Below are positions 11,513 to 21,624 of a stretch of DNA of 64,000 nt, in pieces. The stretch comes from Sordaria brevicollis. Lineage: Eukaryota; Ascomycota; Sordariomycetes; Sordariales; Sordariaceae. The notes beneath the pieces were generated by a model. The model was not told the origin of the DNA and did no database searches. It saw only the letters and a list, made by a program, of their open reading frames with translations. The stretch lies in assembly GCA_033439795.1 (NCBI GenBank), contig JAUTDP010000011.1, positions 992,001 through 1,056,000 of the forward strand. The letters run 5' to 3'. Both the position numbers and the translations under genes were made by a program. The stretch's first letter is position 1. Each line of letters opens with the position of its first letter.

Positions 11513-12957
11513 ATGTCTACCATACCGAAGCCAGGCCCGGCGAACCTTCGTCCTGGAGCCGGTCTAGACGAGTGGTTGGAGGAGGCGAAACAATGCCATT
11601 ACCTTCCTGAGCCTGTCATGAAGCAGCTCTGCGAGATTGTCAAGGAAGTTCTTATGGAAGGTACTTGAAAGAAAATCAACTGCTAGTCAGGAACGCGCGC
11701 GCGCGCACACACACATATCTCGTGTGTTCCAAGGCGCACACTACACGACAAGGGAACTTGTCCAGCTGACTTGTGTCCCCACGTCATTCAGAATCGAACA
11801 TCCAGCCTGTTGTCACGCCAGTTACCATCTGCGGCGATATCCATGGCCAGTTCTACGATCTCCTCGAGCTCTTCCGCGTCGCTGGTGGCATGCCAGGCGA
11901 GACGAACGTCCAGGCGCCCAAGACAGCAACAACCGTCATCACATCCGAGGACATCGAGCCCCCGACAGAAATCACAGATCCAGACCTCAAGAAAAAGATA
12001 AAGAGCAGTACAGATACCGAGAGTGCGATTGCGAGCGGTGATAAGGACACTGCCGGCGAAGACACTCCCGAATCCAGTGTAAACTCTGGTTCTCAATCAG
12101 CCGACACCCGTTTCGTCTTCCTCGGAGACTTTGTGGACAGAGGATACTTCAGTTTAGAGACGTTCACTCTTCTTATGTGTCTGAAGGCAAAGTACGATGC
12201 CCCTCTAGTTCCAGTTCTCGCTTCGGTTCTGGTTCGATACACCTTACTAACACTGTTGCCTCAACAGATACCCAGATCGCATTGTTCTAGTGCGCGGTAA
12301 CCACGAGTCCCGACAAATCACCCAGGTGTACGGTTTCTACGAAGAGTGTCAGCAAAAGTACGGCAACGCCTCAGTGTGGAAGGCTTGCTGCCAAGTGTTC
12401 GACTTCCTCGTCCTCGCCGCCATTGTCGATGGTACCGTTCTTTGCGTGCACGGTGGCCTGAGTCCCGAGATTCGCACAATCGACCAGATCCGCGTTGTTG
12501 CGCGTGCACAGGAGATTCCTCACGAGGGTGCCTTCTGCGATCTCGTATGGAGTGACCCGGAAGATGTTGATACATGGGCTGTCAGTCCACGTGGTGCTGG
12601 CTGGCTGTTCGGAGACAAGGTTGCGACCGAGTTCAACCACGTCAACGGCCTGACGACGATTGCAAGAGCGCATCAGCTGGTGAATGAGGGTTACAAGGTT
12701 TGTTGTCTTCCTTCTCCATGACATATGGTAGGGGAACCCTGAGCTAACCTGGAATCTCCTCATAGTTCCACTTCGCCGAAAAGTCGGTCGTAACAGTTTG
12801 GTCAGCGCCCAACTACTGTTACCGCTGCGGTAACGTCGCCTCTATCATGACGGTCGACCGCGAGCAAAACACAAAGTTCAGCATCTTCTCCGCCGTGCCA
12901 GACGATCAGCGACACATTCCTGCAGGCCGTCGGGGGCTGGGTGACTACTTCCTGTAA
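11513..12957 (+). CDS. sit4: PP2A-family serine/threonine phosphatase, SIT4/PP6 catalytic subunit
   Basis: Model: exons 11513-11660, 11792-12191, 12268-12697 and 12766-12957; all three joins keep phase and restore family sequence (49/50 [30 protein letters not shown]). It gives 389 aa. The metallophosphatase signatures are GDIHG (64-68), GDFVDRG (161-167) and RGNHE, and the C-terminus is DYFL, whose last Leu is carboxyl-methylated in PP2A-like enzymes. The stretches [24 protein letters not shown] and [10 protein letters not shown] match SIT4/PP6 rather than PP2A, PP4 or PPG1. SIT4 acts in the G1/S transition, TOR signalling and septation with SAPS subunits (family knowledge). Odd: about 66 polar residues (88-154) are inserted between GGMPGET and [10 protein letters not shown], where yeast Sit4 has a short turn. 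Confidence 0.95.
11693..11718. repeat. Alternating CG/CA tract inside phosphatase intron 1
   Basis: A (CG)n run is followed by a (CA)n run within the 131-nt first intron. It is a purine-pyrimidine alternation capable of Z-DNA, just after the first exon. Confidence 0.85.
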
Positions 12958-13552
12958 AGCCGAACTGGAAGCTAGGTTTAAGAGGGTGTTCTGGGTTTAT
13001 CTGTCGAGAAACCATCTTGTCGTGTTTGCGGCCGGTGGTCGCACTTGTTAGGAGGTCTCATGGCAAACAGCCGCCATGGATCCTAATTGATGTATGACAT
13101 TCTTCGCCCTGGGATATACTGGCGTTTACGAGGCGTTTTTACTACCCAGTCCTTTGTGTGTTATCAGTCCCCCAAATCGAGCTATGCAACTGTCAACATC
13201 TTACTGTCAACTGACATGACACATATCTTAGAGCGAACAAAGTAGCGGGGTTGGGAAGACCCATGTCAACAAGACTTTGAATATGAAGCTCGAAAGAAAA
13301 GTGAAGTAACGAACGGATGTGAATCAAACAGCTGTATCTGGAAGATTAAGTTGCAGCGTAGACTGGTCAGACCTGCTAGGGGGGAGAAGTCAAGTTCCGA
13401 GAATAAAAAAAAAAATTATGGCACAAAACAATAAACCCGGGAAACGTTGAAGCCAAAGAACAAAAGAGAAAACACGCAGAAGGTGAGACAGCCATAAGAA
13501 CCCAGGAAAGGAAGGAGTGAAAAAGAGAGGAAAAAAATATGAAAGAAAAAAA
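12958..13552. other. 3' region of the phosphatase gene
   Basis: Phosphatase 3' UTR and A-rich sequence that, read on the minus strand, is the T-run terminator region of the 5S gene. No gene seen. Confidence 0.6.
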
Positions 13553-13671
13553 ACATACAACACCAGGGATTCGCTGGTCGTCACCGACCCAACTACTAGT
13601 CTGGCCCTCACTGGCTTATCTATGGGAGAGCGGACGGGATCCCGAGTTTTCCAGTGGGTATGGTCGTATGT
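13553..13671 (-). rRNA. 5S rRNA: 5S ribosomal RNA gene (dispersed copy 1)
   Basis: The minus strand reads ACATACGACCATACCCACTG at its 5' end, has the conserved GTAGTTGGGTCGGTGACGAC internal control region and ends GTTGTATGT, giving 119 nt with complementary termini (ACATAC/GTATGT). A T run follows at once, the RNA polymerase III terminator. It differs from the copy at 54.6 kb only at positions 70 and 107, which pair with each other. A single dispersed copy is typical of Neurospora-like fungi. Confidence 0.96.
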
Positions 13672-13692
13672 GATATTCAACCCATCCTCGAG

Positions 13693-13699
13693 TACCTAT
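13693..13699 (-). promoter_or_regulatory. TATA-like box upstream of 5S copy 1
   Basis: On the minus strand TTTTATAGG lies about 25-30 nt before the 5S start. Upstream TATA boxes are required for Neurospora 5S genes (established); this one is recognised by position and sequence. Confidence 0.6.
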
Positions 13700-14587
13700 A
13701 AAAGGAAAGGGGACGAGTAGTGTAAGTGTCGTTGTCATTTTTGGTGTGAAGGTTGGAATGACGTAGCAGGTGGGTGGTTGTGCTGGCCGATATCAGGTGG
13801 ATGGACGGTGGAGAGAGGATAAGTATGAACGGTAGTCGATGGGGAAAAGGGGAGGTTGATTCATGAATGAGATGGTTAAAGAAGGATGGGCTGTGGCTGA
13901 CAAGGGGCCGTACATCGTTGGGTTAGGGGAGTTGGGAATGACGATGTTGAAGCCGAGAGAGCTGGGGATTAGAGAGAGAGAAATGCAGTGGGCTTCATGG
14001 TTATTTAAGCTCGACGAGACACATTGCATCGGTGGGCATCGAGCTGGTCACAATTCCATCGCATTGTGCGAGGAGGGCGCTTAGTTGAGGGCAATGCAGA
14101 TTCAGACGGAGGTTCGTTCCTTTGTGGACACTCGCCGGTCGTTGATGTTGGCGCTGAGTCGCGGAGTTTACCGCAATGGACGAACCAACAGTGCAACTTG
14201 AGCATCTTATGCCATGGTGTTCTTTAGGCATCTGCCTTTCATGGACCAGACCCCGTCCGTAGCGACAATGAAATGTGCGATCTTCGACCGGTTTTGCTGC
14301 TTGCCCGAATGTGCGCTTGTGTGAAGTAATGGGAGCTAATGCTATTTCCCATCGATATTTTGATCGCGCGACGGAGATGACTGTTCGTGGTCCGTTGCGC
14401 TAGAACAGTCATAAGTCTTTTCTCCTATTTCATAGGTCACGTCTTGCTCTCCAGTTTGGCACTCTCAATCTGATCTCTCATTGAAGTTTGCTTCGAGCCA
14501 CTGTGACACCCATCGCGATGACTGATGAAACCAAATAACTATTGCAATTACCCACAGAGTCAATGACAAAACATCCGGACTGGAGGG

Positions 14588-14598
14588 TATAAGATAAT
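14588..14598 (+). promoter_or_regulatory. TATA box of orphan gene A
   Basis: TATAAGATAAT lies 108 bp before the chosen ATG. It also lies directly before an in-frame upstream ATG at 14603, too close for that ATG to be in the transcript, which decides the start at 14696. Confidence 0.5.
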
Positions 14599-14695
14599 CC
14601 CGATGAGCCTTTCGATCACCATCTCAGAGCTCTTACCATACACGCATCTCTTTTTTCGCCACCATCTTCAGTTCTCTCTTTTCCAACCATCAAAA

Positions 14696-15846
14696 ATGCC
14701 GTCCTCCCCCGGCCGCCCGGACTCCCCAACCCTCCCCAACTACACCTATTCCCCAGCCCGTCCCAACCCCAGCCGGGCCAGCCCCGATTCCCCTTCCTCT
14801 TCCATCACCATCCGACCTACCCCTCCAAACCCTCCAGCACAAAGTCCTCCTCCTCCCAACCCCCCTCCATCCTCTCCTCTCCCTCTCCTACCCCCCTTCC
14901 GCTTGCCCTCAGGGACATCACGACCAACAACGATCGACACAGCCCGGCAACAAGGCGTCCTTTTGGGTCTTTTGTCAAGTGTCTGTAAAGTGATCGAGAG
15001 TTTGTACCAAGACCTTCAGTTTCTGCAGAGAAGATTTGGTGGCGATCCGATGCGGATGCCGAGGGAGCAGTTGGATGAGCGCAGAAAGAGGGTGAGGATG
15101 GTGTGGAAGATGGTGGAGAAGCATCGGGATCTGGCGTGGGAGGGGGAGGTGGTGAGGGGGTGTGAGAGGATGTTGGGGGATGTTTTGAGAGGTGAGTTTT
15201 GCTCAAGTGCTGAAGTGATTTGAACGTGAAAGAGAGAAATGACCTACGAGGGCCAAGGGGGCGCAAGGGATGCAGGTGCAATGAGGGCTTGGCGCGCGCA
15301 AGCTGAGAAGCCGGGGGGTAGACGTTGGGTAGATTGGTTGGGGACACTCGATTGATTTTGTCAAGCTCCCATGGTGTGGCTTTATTGTCGTGAGCAAGCC
15401 AAATACCGTTGAGTTCATATGATTCATTAGCAAAACTCCACAGTGTCATCAGATGAAAGCAGGAGAATCCAAGAGAGTGTACTCAACTTGGGTACCTCCC
15501 TTCTACCCTCACCCCTACCAGAGAACCAACTGAACCTGCCTCCCCTGCCTCCCTGGCTTGGCATCGGACCAACACCTCTTTTCTTCGCGAGCCCATCAAA
15601 GAATACTGCACCAAGATGCTAACCAACATGTTTCCAGTGTATCATTCACTCATCAACAACGGAGAGAGCACCTCGACCTTCATAGTGCCATGGGGGGAAT
15701 ACGTCGCGGCCTTGACAGGGACGATCTCGGATGTTGAAGAGGAAGTTGAGAAGGCTGTTAAAAAGTTGACGACGACCAATCGAACACCTTCCGGGACTCA
15801 CGGCGGAGGAGTAAGGATAGAAGGGCTGATGAGGCCGTTGGGGTAA
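14696..15846 (+). CDS. Orphan family gene A: proline-rich N-terminus, helical C-terminal domain
   Basis: Model: exon 1 14696-15191, exon 2 15638-15846, phase-1 intron (GTGAGT to TTTCCAG); 234 aa. The 446-nt intron is long for this window, so a hidden small exon is possible. Residues 1-80 are almost all Pro, Ser and Thr. From about 82 the protein is helical (QQGVLLGLLSSVCKVIESL) and ends with the motif FIVPWGEYVAALTGTISDVE. This last part aligns with gene B (FMHPWGDYSGTYAIAIQDVE), and the intron falls at the same point in the same phase. No signal peptide or known domain is seen. Function unknown; it is the first of four related genes in one orientation. Confidence 0.6.
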
Positions 15847-16610
15847 TTGGACCGGTGAAGTCCCTCAAGAAAATGATAGGGTACGTCTGGATTGAGGGTA
15901 GGGCTCGGCGAGAGCAAGTCAGAGAAGAGAAGACGTGAAGCCGGAGAGACGAAATGTAAATATGGTGATGAAAGACGTAGAAGTTGTCAGAAATTGGTAG
16001 CACGTGCTCACTTTCCCCATTATTTTGTCCCAAACTTTGTGTCCAGGTGCCTGCGTCGTGCAATGCACCGTCCGTGGCCGGCCGAAGTCCCAACACGTCG
16101 ACCGGCGGGAAAGCCGGAGCGCTCATATCCTTTGGCACAAAGGGAATCGATGACCCAATGAGTCGCAACCTCCCACATTCTACACCATCATGCCAGCTCC
16201 CACCGAAACTCAAGAAAACAACGTCCCCGAGCCCTCCTACTACTAATTACATTGACCTTACCCTACACACGCCGGTTCCCGGACTTGGAGTGCAGTAATC
16301 CCAAACTTGCGTTGGCGATGGCTGCAGTTGGTGTTGGGTAGGACCGGCAATGGCTTCGACCGGCGACGACGTTTCTTTAATGGTCCACGCTCGCAGGATA
16401 TCAGTTATTTGACAATGTTCCTTGATGCATCAACTGTGCCGAATGCGAGAAGGCCTATAAGAATGGAGTCATCCACTCTTCTGGTTAGGTGTATGGCAGC
16501 AGCTTCTCTCGACACCAGCCCAAACCACCACACAAATAACAACCATCTTCCAAATTACACGATATCACAGCATTGCAGCCACTACCATACTCGACAGCAC
16601 CGACTACGTC
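15847..16610. other. Intergenic between orphan genes A and B
   Basis: It holds the B promoter: TATAAGAATGG at 16456, and upstream GACCGGC(A/T)ATGGCTTC (around 16340), which recurs before gene D. No separate gene supported. Confidence 0.5.
16456..16466 (+). promoter_or_regulatory. TATA box of orphan gene B
   Basis: TATAAGAATGG lies 155 bp before the ATG and is followed downstream by GCAGCAGCTTCTCTCG. Genes C and D have the same order: TATAAAGATGG, then (A/T)GCAGCA and TCTCG. Confidence 0.55.
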
Positions 16611-17107
16611 ATGGCAAACTTGCAAGAACATGGCCGCATGATCGGCCTCATTGAGTGTGTCGTTCTCATTGCCGACGAGGTCAAAAAGCAACTGGCAAAA
16701 CGTCAGAAGACATGGGGTGAGGTGGGAGACTCAACGACGCGATACAAAGAAATACTTGATGGCCGCAAGACTCAGGTCGGCGAAATCTTCAAAAAGGTCA
16801 AGAACAATGCTGCTATCTCACAAGATGCCGAGTTTGCCAAGCTCCTCCTTAGACTTTTCAAGTCCAGTCTGGCTTGTGAGTTTTTCTTGATCCCTTCACA
16901 GCTCAACTACACCCAGATATTGAAGTTATGGATGAAGGAGGTTCGCTAACAACTGTATGTCTTCTCTCATCAGTGTTTGAACTATTGAACATGAACGGAG
17001 GAAGTATGAGAGAGTTCATGCACCCTTGGGGCGACTATTCGGGAACTTATGCCATTGCGATCCAAGATGTCGAGGAGTATCTCAAAGAGTGGATTGAGAA
17101 GGCATAG
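16611..17107 (+). CDS. Orphan family gene B: small helical protein
   Basis: Model: exon 1 16611-16875, exon 2 16974-17107, 98-nt phase-1 intron (GTGAGT, branch GCTAAC, acceptor TCAG); 132 aa. It is the shortest member and best shows the shared domain: RMIGLIECVVLIADEVKKQL, then a charged helix around the RKTQVGEIFKKVKNN motif, then FELLNMNGG and FMHPWGDYSGTYAIAIQDVE. Gene A repeats these blocks. There is no signal peptide and no membrane segment, so it is probably cytosolic. I know no family for it. Confidence 0.72.
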
Positions 17108-17840
17108 TGGTTAGAGGCAAGGAGATTATGAGAAGCTCTCCGAGGCTCTGTATGCATGCCATGGTCGCGGTTCATGGAGTCGGAGCCAGAAGGGCACAGA
17201 GGGATCAACTGTTGCATTACCCACTGGGTGGGGGAGGATTTCCGGGATACAGACAGAAGTTTACGGTCGGTAGATGTGGACATCAAGACCATTACTGAGA
17301 TCCCAAAGTCATACCAAATGCATATTTCATTGTTATTTTGAACCAAGTGGATTTCCCAATGCATTCGGTGTTTTCTGTCAGCGTTGGCATTATCTGATGG
17401 GCTAGATTTTGTTCTCAACGTACATCGTGTCCAAAGCGGAGATGATGACCAGGAAAATGAAGAGATAGGAAGGTGCGAGCCAAGTCCTAGCTGGCAGTGT
17501 CCTTGCTAGAAGTTTTTGAAAGAACGGAAGGAGTTTTTGGCCGGAGCACCTGCAATGTCGTAGTAAAAGTAGATGGCGGTCACTGTCGGAGATGCTCGGA
17601 CCGGAGACGCTCGGCCCGGCCTACATGAATGCTTCGGCCAAGTCCGCTATCAATCTCGGAATTACTCAAATCAAACTAAGGGATTTTTCATCACCTAACA
17701 CCATACATTGAAAACAAATGCGCTAGTTTACGCGGTAATCGCTCTATCTCTGCAAATAATCTTGAGGGAAGTATGACCAACGAGGCCGGTCTCTGCCAAT
17801 GCTAACAAAAGACGTGGACCGGTCACGGTTTTTCTGCGCT

Positions 17841-17876
17841 AAGGTCCTTTGTCTGTCCTTTGAGACAAAGGACCTT
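17841..17876. repeat. Perfect 14-bp inverted repeat
   Basis: AAGGTCCTTTGTCT and its exact reverse complement are separated by 8 nt, and the loop carries part of the same motif (GTCCTTTG). It lies 265 bp upstream of the TATA box of gene C, with no T run after it, so it is more likely a DNA-binding site or cruciform than a terminator. Confidence 0.85.
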
Positions 17877-18140
17877 GACGAACCAACAAGCCCAAAACGC
17901 CCTTCGCTCTCGTTCAAATCATGCCAGCTGTCGTTGAGCCTCGCAAGTCTTGCTTCGTTGCTCAGCGCCAACACCACTTTTAGTTTCCAACACGCCATCC
18001 GGTCGCGCAACTGTCTTCATTGTTGGGTTGCGATTATGCGCTCAGCATAGCGATGGCGCTTCGACTGGTAGTGAAAATCCACCAGCGGTTCGTTTAACCA
18101 ACAAGTCCACTCTATACCTTGGCTCGACCTTGGGAACTTG

Positions 18141-18152
18141 TATAAAGATGGG
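18141..18152 (+). promoter_or_regulatory. TATA box of orphan gene C
   Basis: TATAAAGATGGG lies 128 bp before the ATG and is nearly identical to the box of gene D. AGCAGCACATCTCGC follows about 30 nt later. Confidence 0.6.
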
Positions 18153-18268
18153 TTCGTCAACCCTCTTCGCTGAGATGGTGATAGCAGCACATCTCGCGAC
18201 AGTTTTCTATCACTTGAAGCGTCAACAACTCCCCTACTACAGTAGTCCAATCAGTTAGACCCGACATC

Positions 18269-18838
18269 ATGTCGACCGCTCCAGCCACTGCCCCTTCCCC
18301 CCTTGCCGACCAAGCGACGGTCCCCGAGCTCATCAACGACATCGTGTCCAAATACAAGCAAGTCAAGGATCGCTTAGAAGGGGCTGACCGGAGGACCATA
18401 GACTTGGCGAACACCGACTATCTCAGGTTGCAGGACCTACAGACCTGCATCGAAACACATCCCGGTCAATGGTCGGATGAAAACAAGATCAAAGAGCCTT
18501 TGAGATGCCTCAAGACGGAATGTGACAATGGTAAGGGCTCCCTACTCCATATCGTGCCCTTCTTTATTTGGCCGTTACTGACTTAAATGGTCTCGTTTGT
18601 TCTGTACTTAGGCGTAAATGAGAAAAACGTTAGCCTCAAGTACACATACATCGACCTCTACCGAGTTAGTGTAACACAATACAGAAAAGAAGCTGAGGAC
18701 CAGCTGGAGAAAGAAGCGAAGGATTGGCTTAACGACCGGCGTGAGGCAGAAGACCGTGCAGACAGTGATAAAGACTTGTATGAGACATCCATGAGCGGAC
18801 TCCCCACGAACAAAATTATGATGGCATCCGGCCCCTGA
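18269..18838 (+). CDS. Orphan family gene C: small coiled-coil protein
   Basis: Model: exon 1 18269-18530, exon 2 18612-18838, 81-nt phase-1 intron (GTAAGG to CTTAG); 162 aa. After a Pro/Ala-rich start the protein is highly charged and helical (SKYKQVKDRLEGADRR; then RKEAEDQLEKEAKDWLNDRR). Sequence similarity to A, B and D is weak, but position, orientation, promoter, length class and intron phase agree, so I place it in the same family with moderate confidence. Function unknown. Confidence 0.6.
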
Positions 18839-19911
18839 ATTTTGGACCGAGGTTGTCATGTTGAGGCTCACGACAAAGGCATCTGTTCGAGGAAGACTTG
18901 GCGTTAGTTACCAGGCATCACCGACAGGCCGGTGTTGACGCTAGTTTCGGGGGTTATCAGGATACTCGAGGATCACGTTTGTTTCTGATTAGAACTCTAC
19001 AATGGCTGCAGAATTGAAGCACTTTCGTTTTCTGCCGTGACAATGAACATTCGACCGGAACTGAAGAGACGCACTGCCGAGACTCGTTCTTTCCCATTCC
19101 GCACCTGATAGATGACGGGATGTACCTTCCATGTTTCGTGATGCAAATGAGCTCCATTGTGAAGTGTCATTCTTGCTGCTTAAAGTCCTATCTCAATGGT
19201 ATTATGCTCGTAATCATGACCTCGTCTGACTGACATGACACACCAGCGGCAAGAACGGAGCACTACATAATAGTATGGTAATCCACATGTTGCCCACTGC
19301 CCGTATTTGGAAGTCATTTCAGCTTCGAGGACGCCCAGCTTCCTCGAAATAGCTTCTCTCAGCGCCAACAAGAAATGTACTGACCGGCGAAGGACTGGAA
19401 CATGCGCGTCTACATCTTTGGACCACAAAGAACTTCCATCACCCAACAAGCTCAAAAATGACCATATTTAGCACGGCCCATTTTATGGGCTATTCTGTTT
19501 CAAAGAAAATGTATCTCCAAGTCCATCAGCGAGCGCTTGGGCTTGGGCTTGCGTTTTCTCATTCCATGCTCGTTGTTGGAATAGCTTCAGCCGGTGATAG
19601 TCTCAACCCACAATCTATTCGACCGGCTATGGCTTCACCTGACAATGACTTTGACCGCCGGAGAGAGCTTTGCATTTGTTCCTTGCGCCAACTTGACACA
19701 AGATAAGTCCTGTCAAGTCTTTGCCTGGTCCTGAACGAAGATTTATAAAGATGGAGTTTCGGTCCTGTATGTTTGACCATTCGTAGCAGCATCTCGAAGC
19801 ATCCAATTCCACTTCAAAGTTCCAAGAAAAGCAAATTGCATCAACCACCTCTACAGTACTTCGGTCTTCTTCGTCGTCGTCCCAGTTCCAACATCCGTTC
19901 CAGTATTCACG
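18839..19911. other. Intergenic between orphan genes C and D
   Basis: It holds the D promoter, with GACCGGCTATGGCTTC near 19620 (matching the site before gene B) and the TATA box at 19744. No gene supported. Confidence 0.5.
19744..19754 (+). promoter_or_regulatory. TATA box of orphan gene D
   Basis: TATAAAGATGG lies 168 bp before the ATG and is followed by AGTTTCG and, about 30 nt on, TAGCAGCATCTCG, as before genes B and C. Confidence 0.6.
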
Positions 19912-20861
19912 ATGAGCGTTCTCCGCAAAAAAATGTCCATCACTGCTCTCCGCAACAAGGGGTCCTCCAACACCCTCCGCGGTAAAGGCTCCTTCGCCAA
20001 TCTTCGTCAGCAAGGCTCTTCCTCTAGTCTCCGCGAAAGCTCCACCCCAGTCAGCGAGAAGATCTCGGAGCTTCTCGCTGATATCATGCTGGGTGTATTC
20101 GTCTATCCCTGGATGTTTCACTTTGAGAAAGATAGCGATAACACCCAGAGTAACCGTGATCGGTGGGAGACAAGAGTCCACGATTTGAGGCAGCACGGAA
20201 GAAAGCTCTATTTCTGGTTCAGAGAACTAAAAATCCAGATTGGTCCCACGGAGACATCGAAGCCGCTTGTGAATCTTTTGTCGGGGATCATAGAAGAGAG
20301 CAAAGGCTGTAGGTACTCTCGCTGTCCCTGCCCTACACCATAACCTTTTACTAGGAATGATCTCCCCATGTCTGCTACTTAAACTGACGGTATAATTTGC
20401 CAGTATGCTCCCTATACATCTCATCCGCCAAACTCTATCAAGAACCTGCAGAGCTCTTCGCTCGCCTAGACGACCCGGAGAACAACTTTGCCCTTTTCAA
20501 TCGCCCCGAAGGAAACCGGATTCCCTTCGACTTCGAATCCACCAGAAAGCTGATCTACCAGCTTATCGGCCAATTCAAGGTCCCGAAACCCAAAGAGGGT
20601 TCTTCCCTACCACCTCCGGTGCCCCATAAGTGGACAGCGGAGATGGCAGAGGAGTACATGGAGAAATATTGGACCGATCTTACGCTTCCATGGGAAGCAG
20701 AAGGAGACTACGAAAACTTGCGGATGCAACTAGCGAGAACTAAATTTGAGAGGGACGAGATGGTCAGGGATGGTAAGTTGGGGGTGGATTATTTCTCTGG
20801 TGGCCCGCGTGGGTTTGAGGTGCAGATGGAAAAGTTGTGGTGGAGTGATTGCTACAAATAG
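19912..20861 (+). CDS. Orphan family gene D: N-terminal LR-x-KG repeats, helical domain
   Basis: Model: exon 1 19912-20308, exon 2 20404-20861, 95-nt phase-1 intron (GTAGGT to GCCAG); 284 aa. The first 45 residues are a basic repeat of about ten residues (SITALRNKGS, SNTLRGKGS, FANLRQQGS, SSSLRESS). A helical segment follows (SEKISELLADIMLGVFVYPW) that aligns in pattern with gene B, then the intron at the family position (EESKG, then LCSLYISSAKLY). The acidic/aromatic C-terminal part (FALFNRPEGNRIPFDFEST) has no counterpart in A-C. Four basic repeats could bind membrane or nucleic acid, but this is inference. No known domain. Confidence 0.68.
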
Positions 20862-21624
20862 GCAACTACCATATCGAGCAGGCGCTTTGTCTTGATGCTT
20901 CTTGTAGTGCCTAGGCACGAAGGACTACGGGGGTGCTTCTTATGAACATCTTGGCCGAACAACGAAGGGATCAGAACTTGGAGAGGTCACTGGGATTTTC
21001 TTGGGTACCGGTATCATTGGGGCTATTGGGAAGGGAAGTGAATCCGCGGGCATGGCTCGAATAGTAATAGGAATATGGATGAGCCCGCTGGCGGGCCTCA
21101 ACTGTTATCACTGGGAGACAACTAGCGATGCCGATGGAATTATATCCTATCTTAGTTGGATGAGTACGGCACAACTTAACGCCGATGACATGATCGTATA
21201 GCATCTTTACAACACTTCACCGTACCGACATCCCACGGAGTTTAAACTTGTTAGCACGGCTGCAAGCAGCTTCGGTCGGTAAGACGTGCTTACCTATAGC
21301 CCAATCATGAAGTGCGAGGTGATTAATCCTGCCATTGATTCCGCTTACAGCTTCTGTAGGGTCAGACGCTCCACCTGTGAGCGGCCGATCTTTGTATTAC
21401 AATATCAACTGCGCCGTGGAATTGCATCAAATGGCACCATCTCCAAGTGAGATCGTTCGGGTATAAAGACAGCCGAACTCCCTGATTTTCTCATGCCAAC
21501 ATCAAGAAAGAAAGTAGCACCATCCCATCACAGCCTTCAAAACTGCATCAAACCTCAATAACAACCTAACTCCATTTCTGGTCATCACCCCCCTTCTCAA
21601 ATCCTCACCCATCACCTCACCGCA
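20862..21624. other. Promoter region of the NmrA-like gene
   Basis: No gene seen. TATAAAGACAGCC at about 21462 and a CA-rich leader precede the next start codon. Confidence 0.5.

Larger units (their letters stand above)
13672..14695. other. Intergenic between 5S gene and orphan gene A
   Basis: No supported gene. The left part holds the 5S upstream promoter; the right part holds the promoter of the next gene (TATAAGATAAT at 14588-14598). Confidence 0.55.
17108..18268. other. Intergenic between orphan genes B and C
   Basis: It includes a run of GACCGGAGACGCTCGG-like motifs at about 17590-17620, a perfect hairpin at 17841-17876 and the gene C promoter at 18141. No gene seen. Confidence 0.55.

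Noticed and set aside
14603..14695. Upstream in-frame ATG of orphan gene A
   Set aside because: It lies 5 bp after the TATA-like box, so it is unlikely to be in the mRNA; the ATG at 14696 is preferred.
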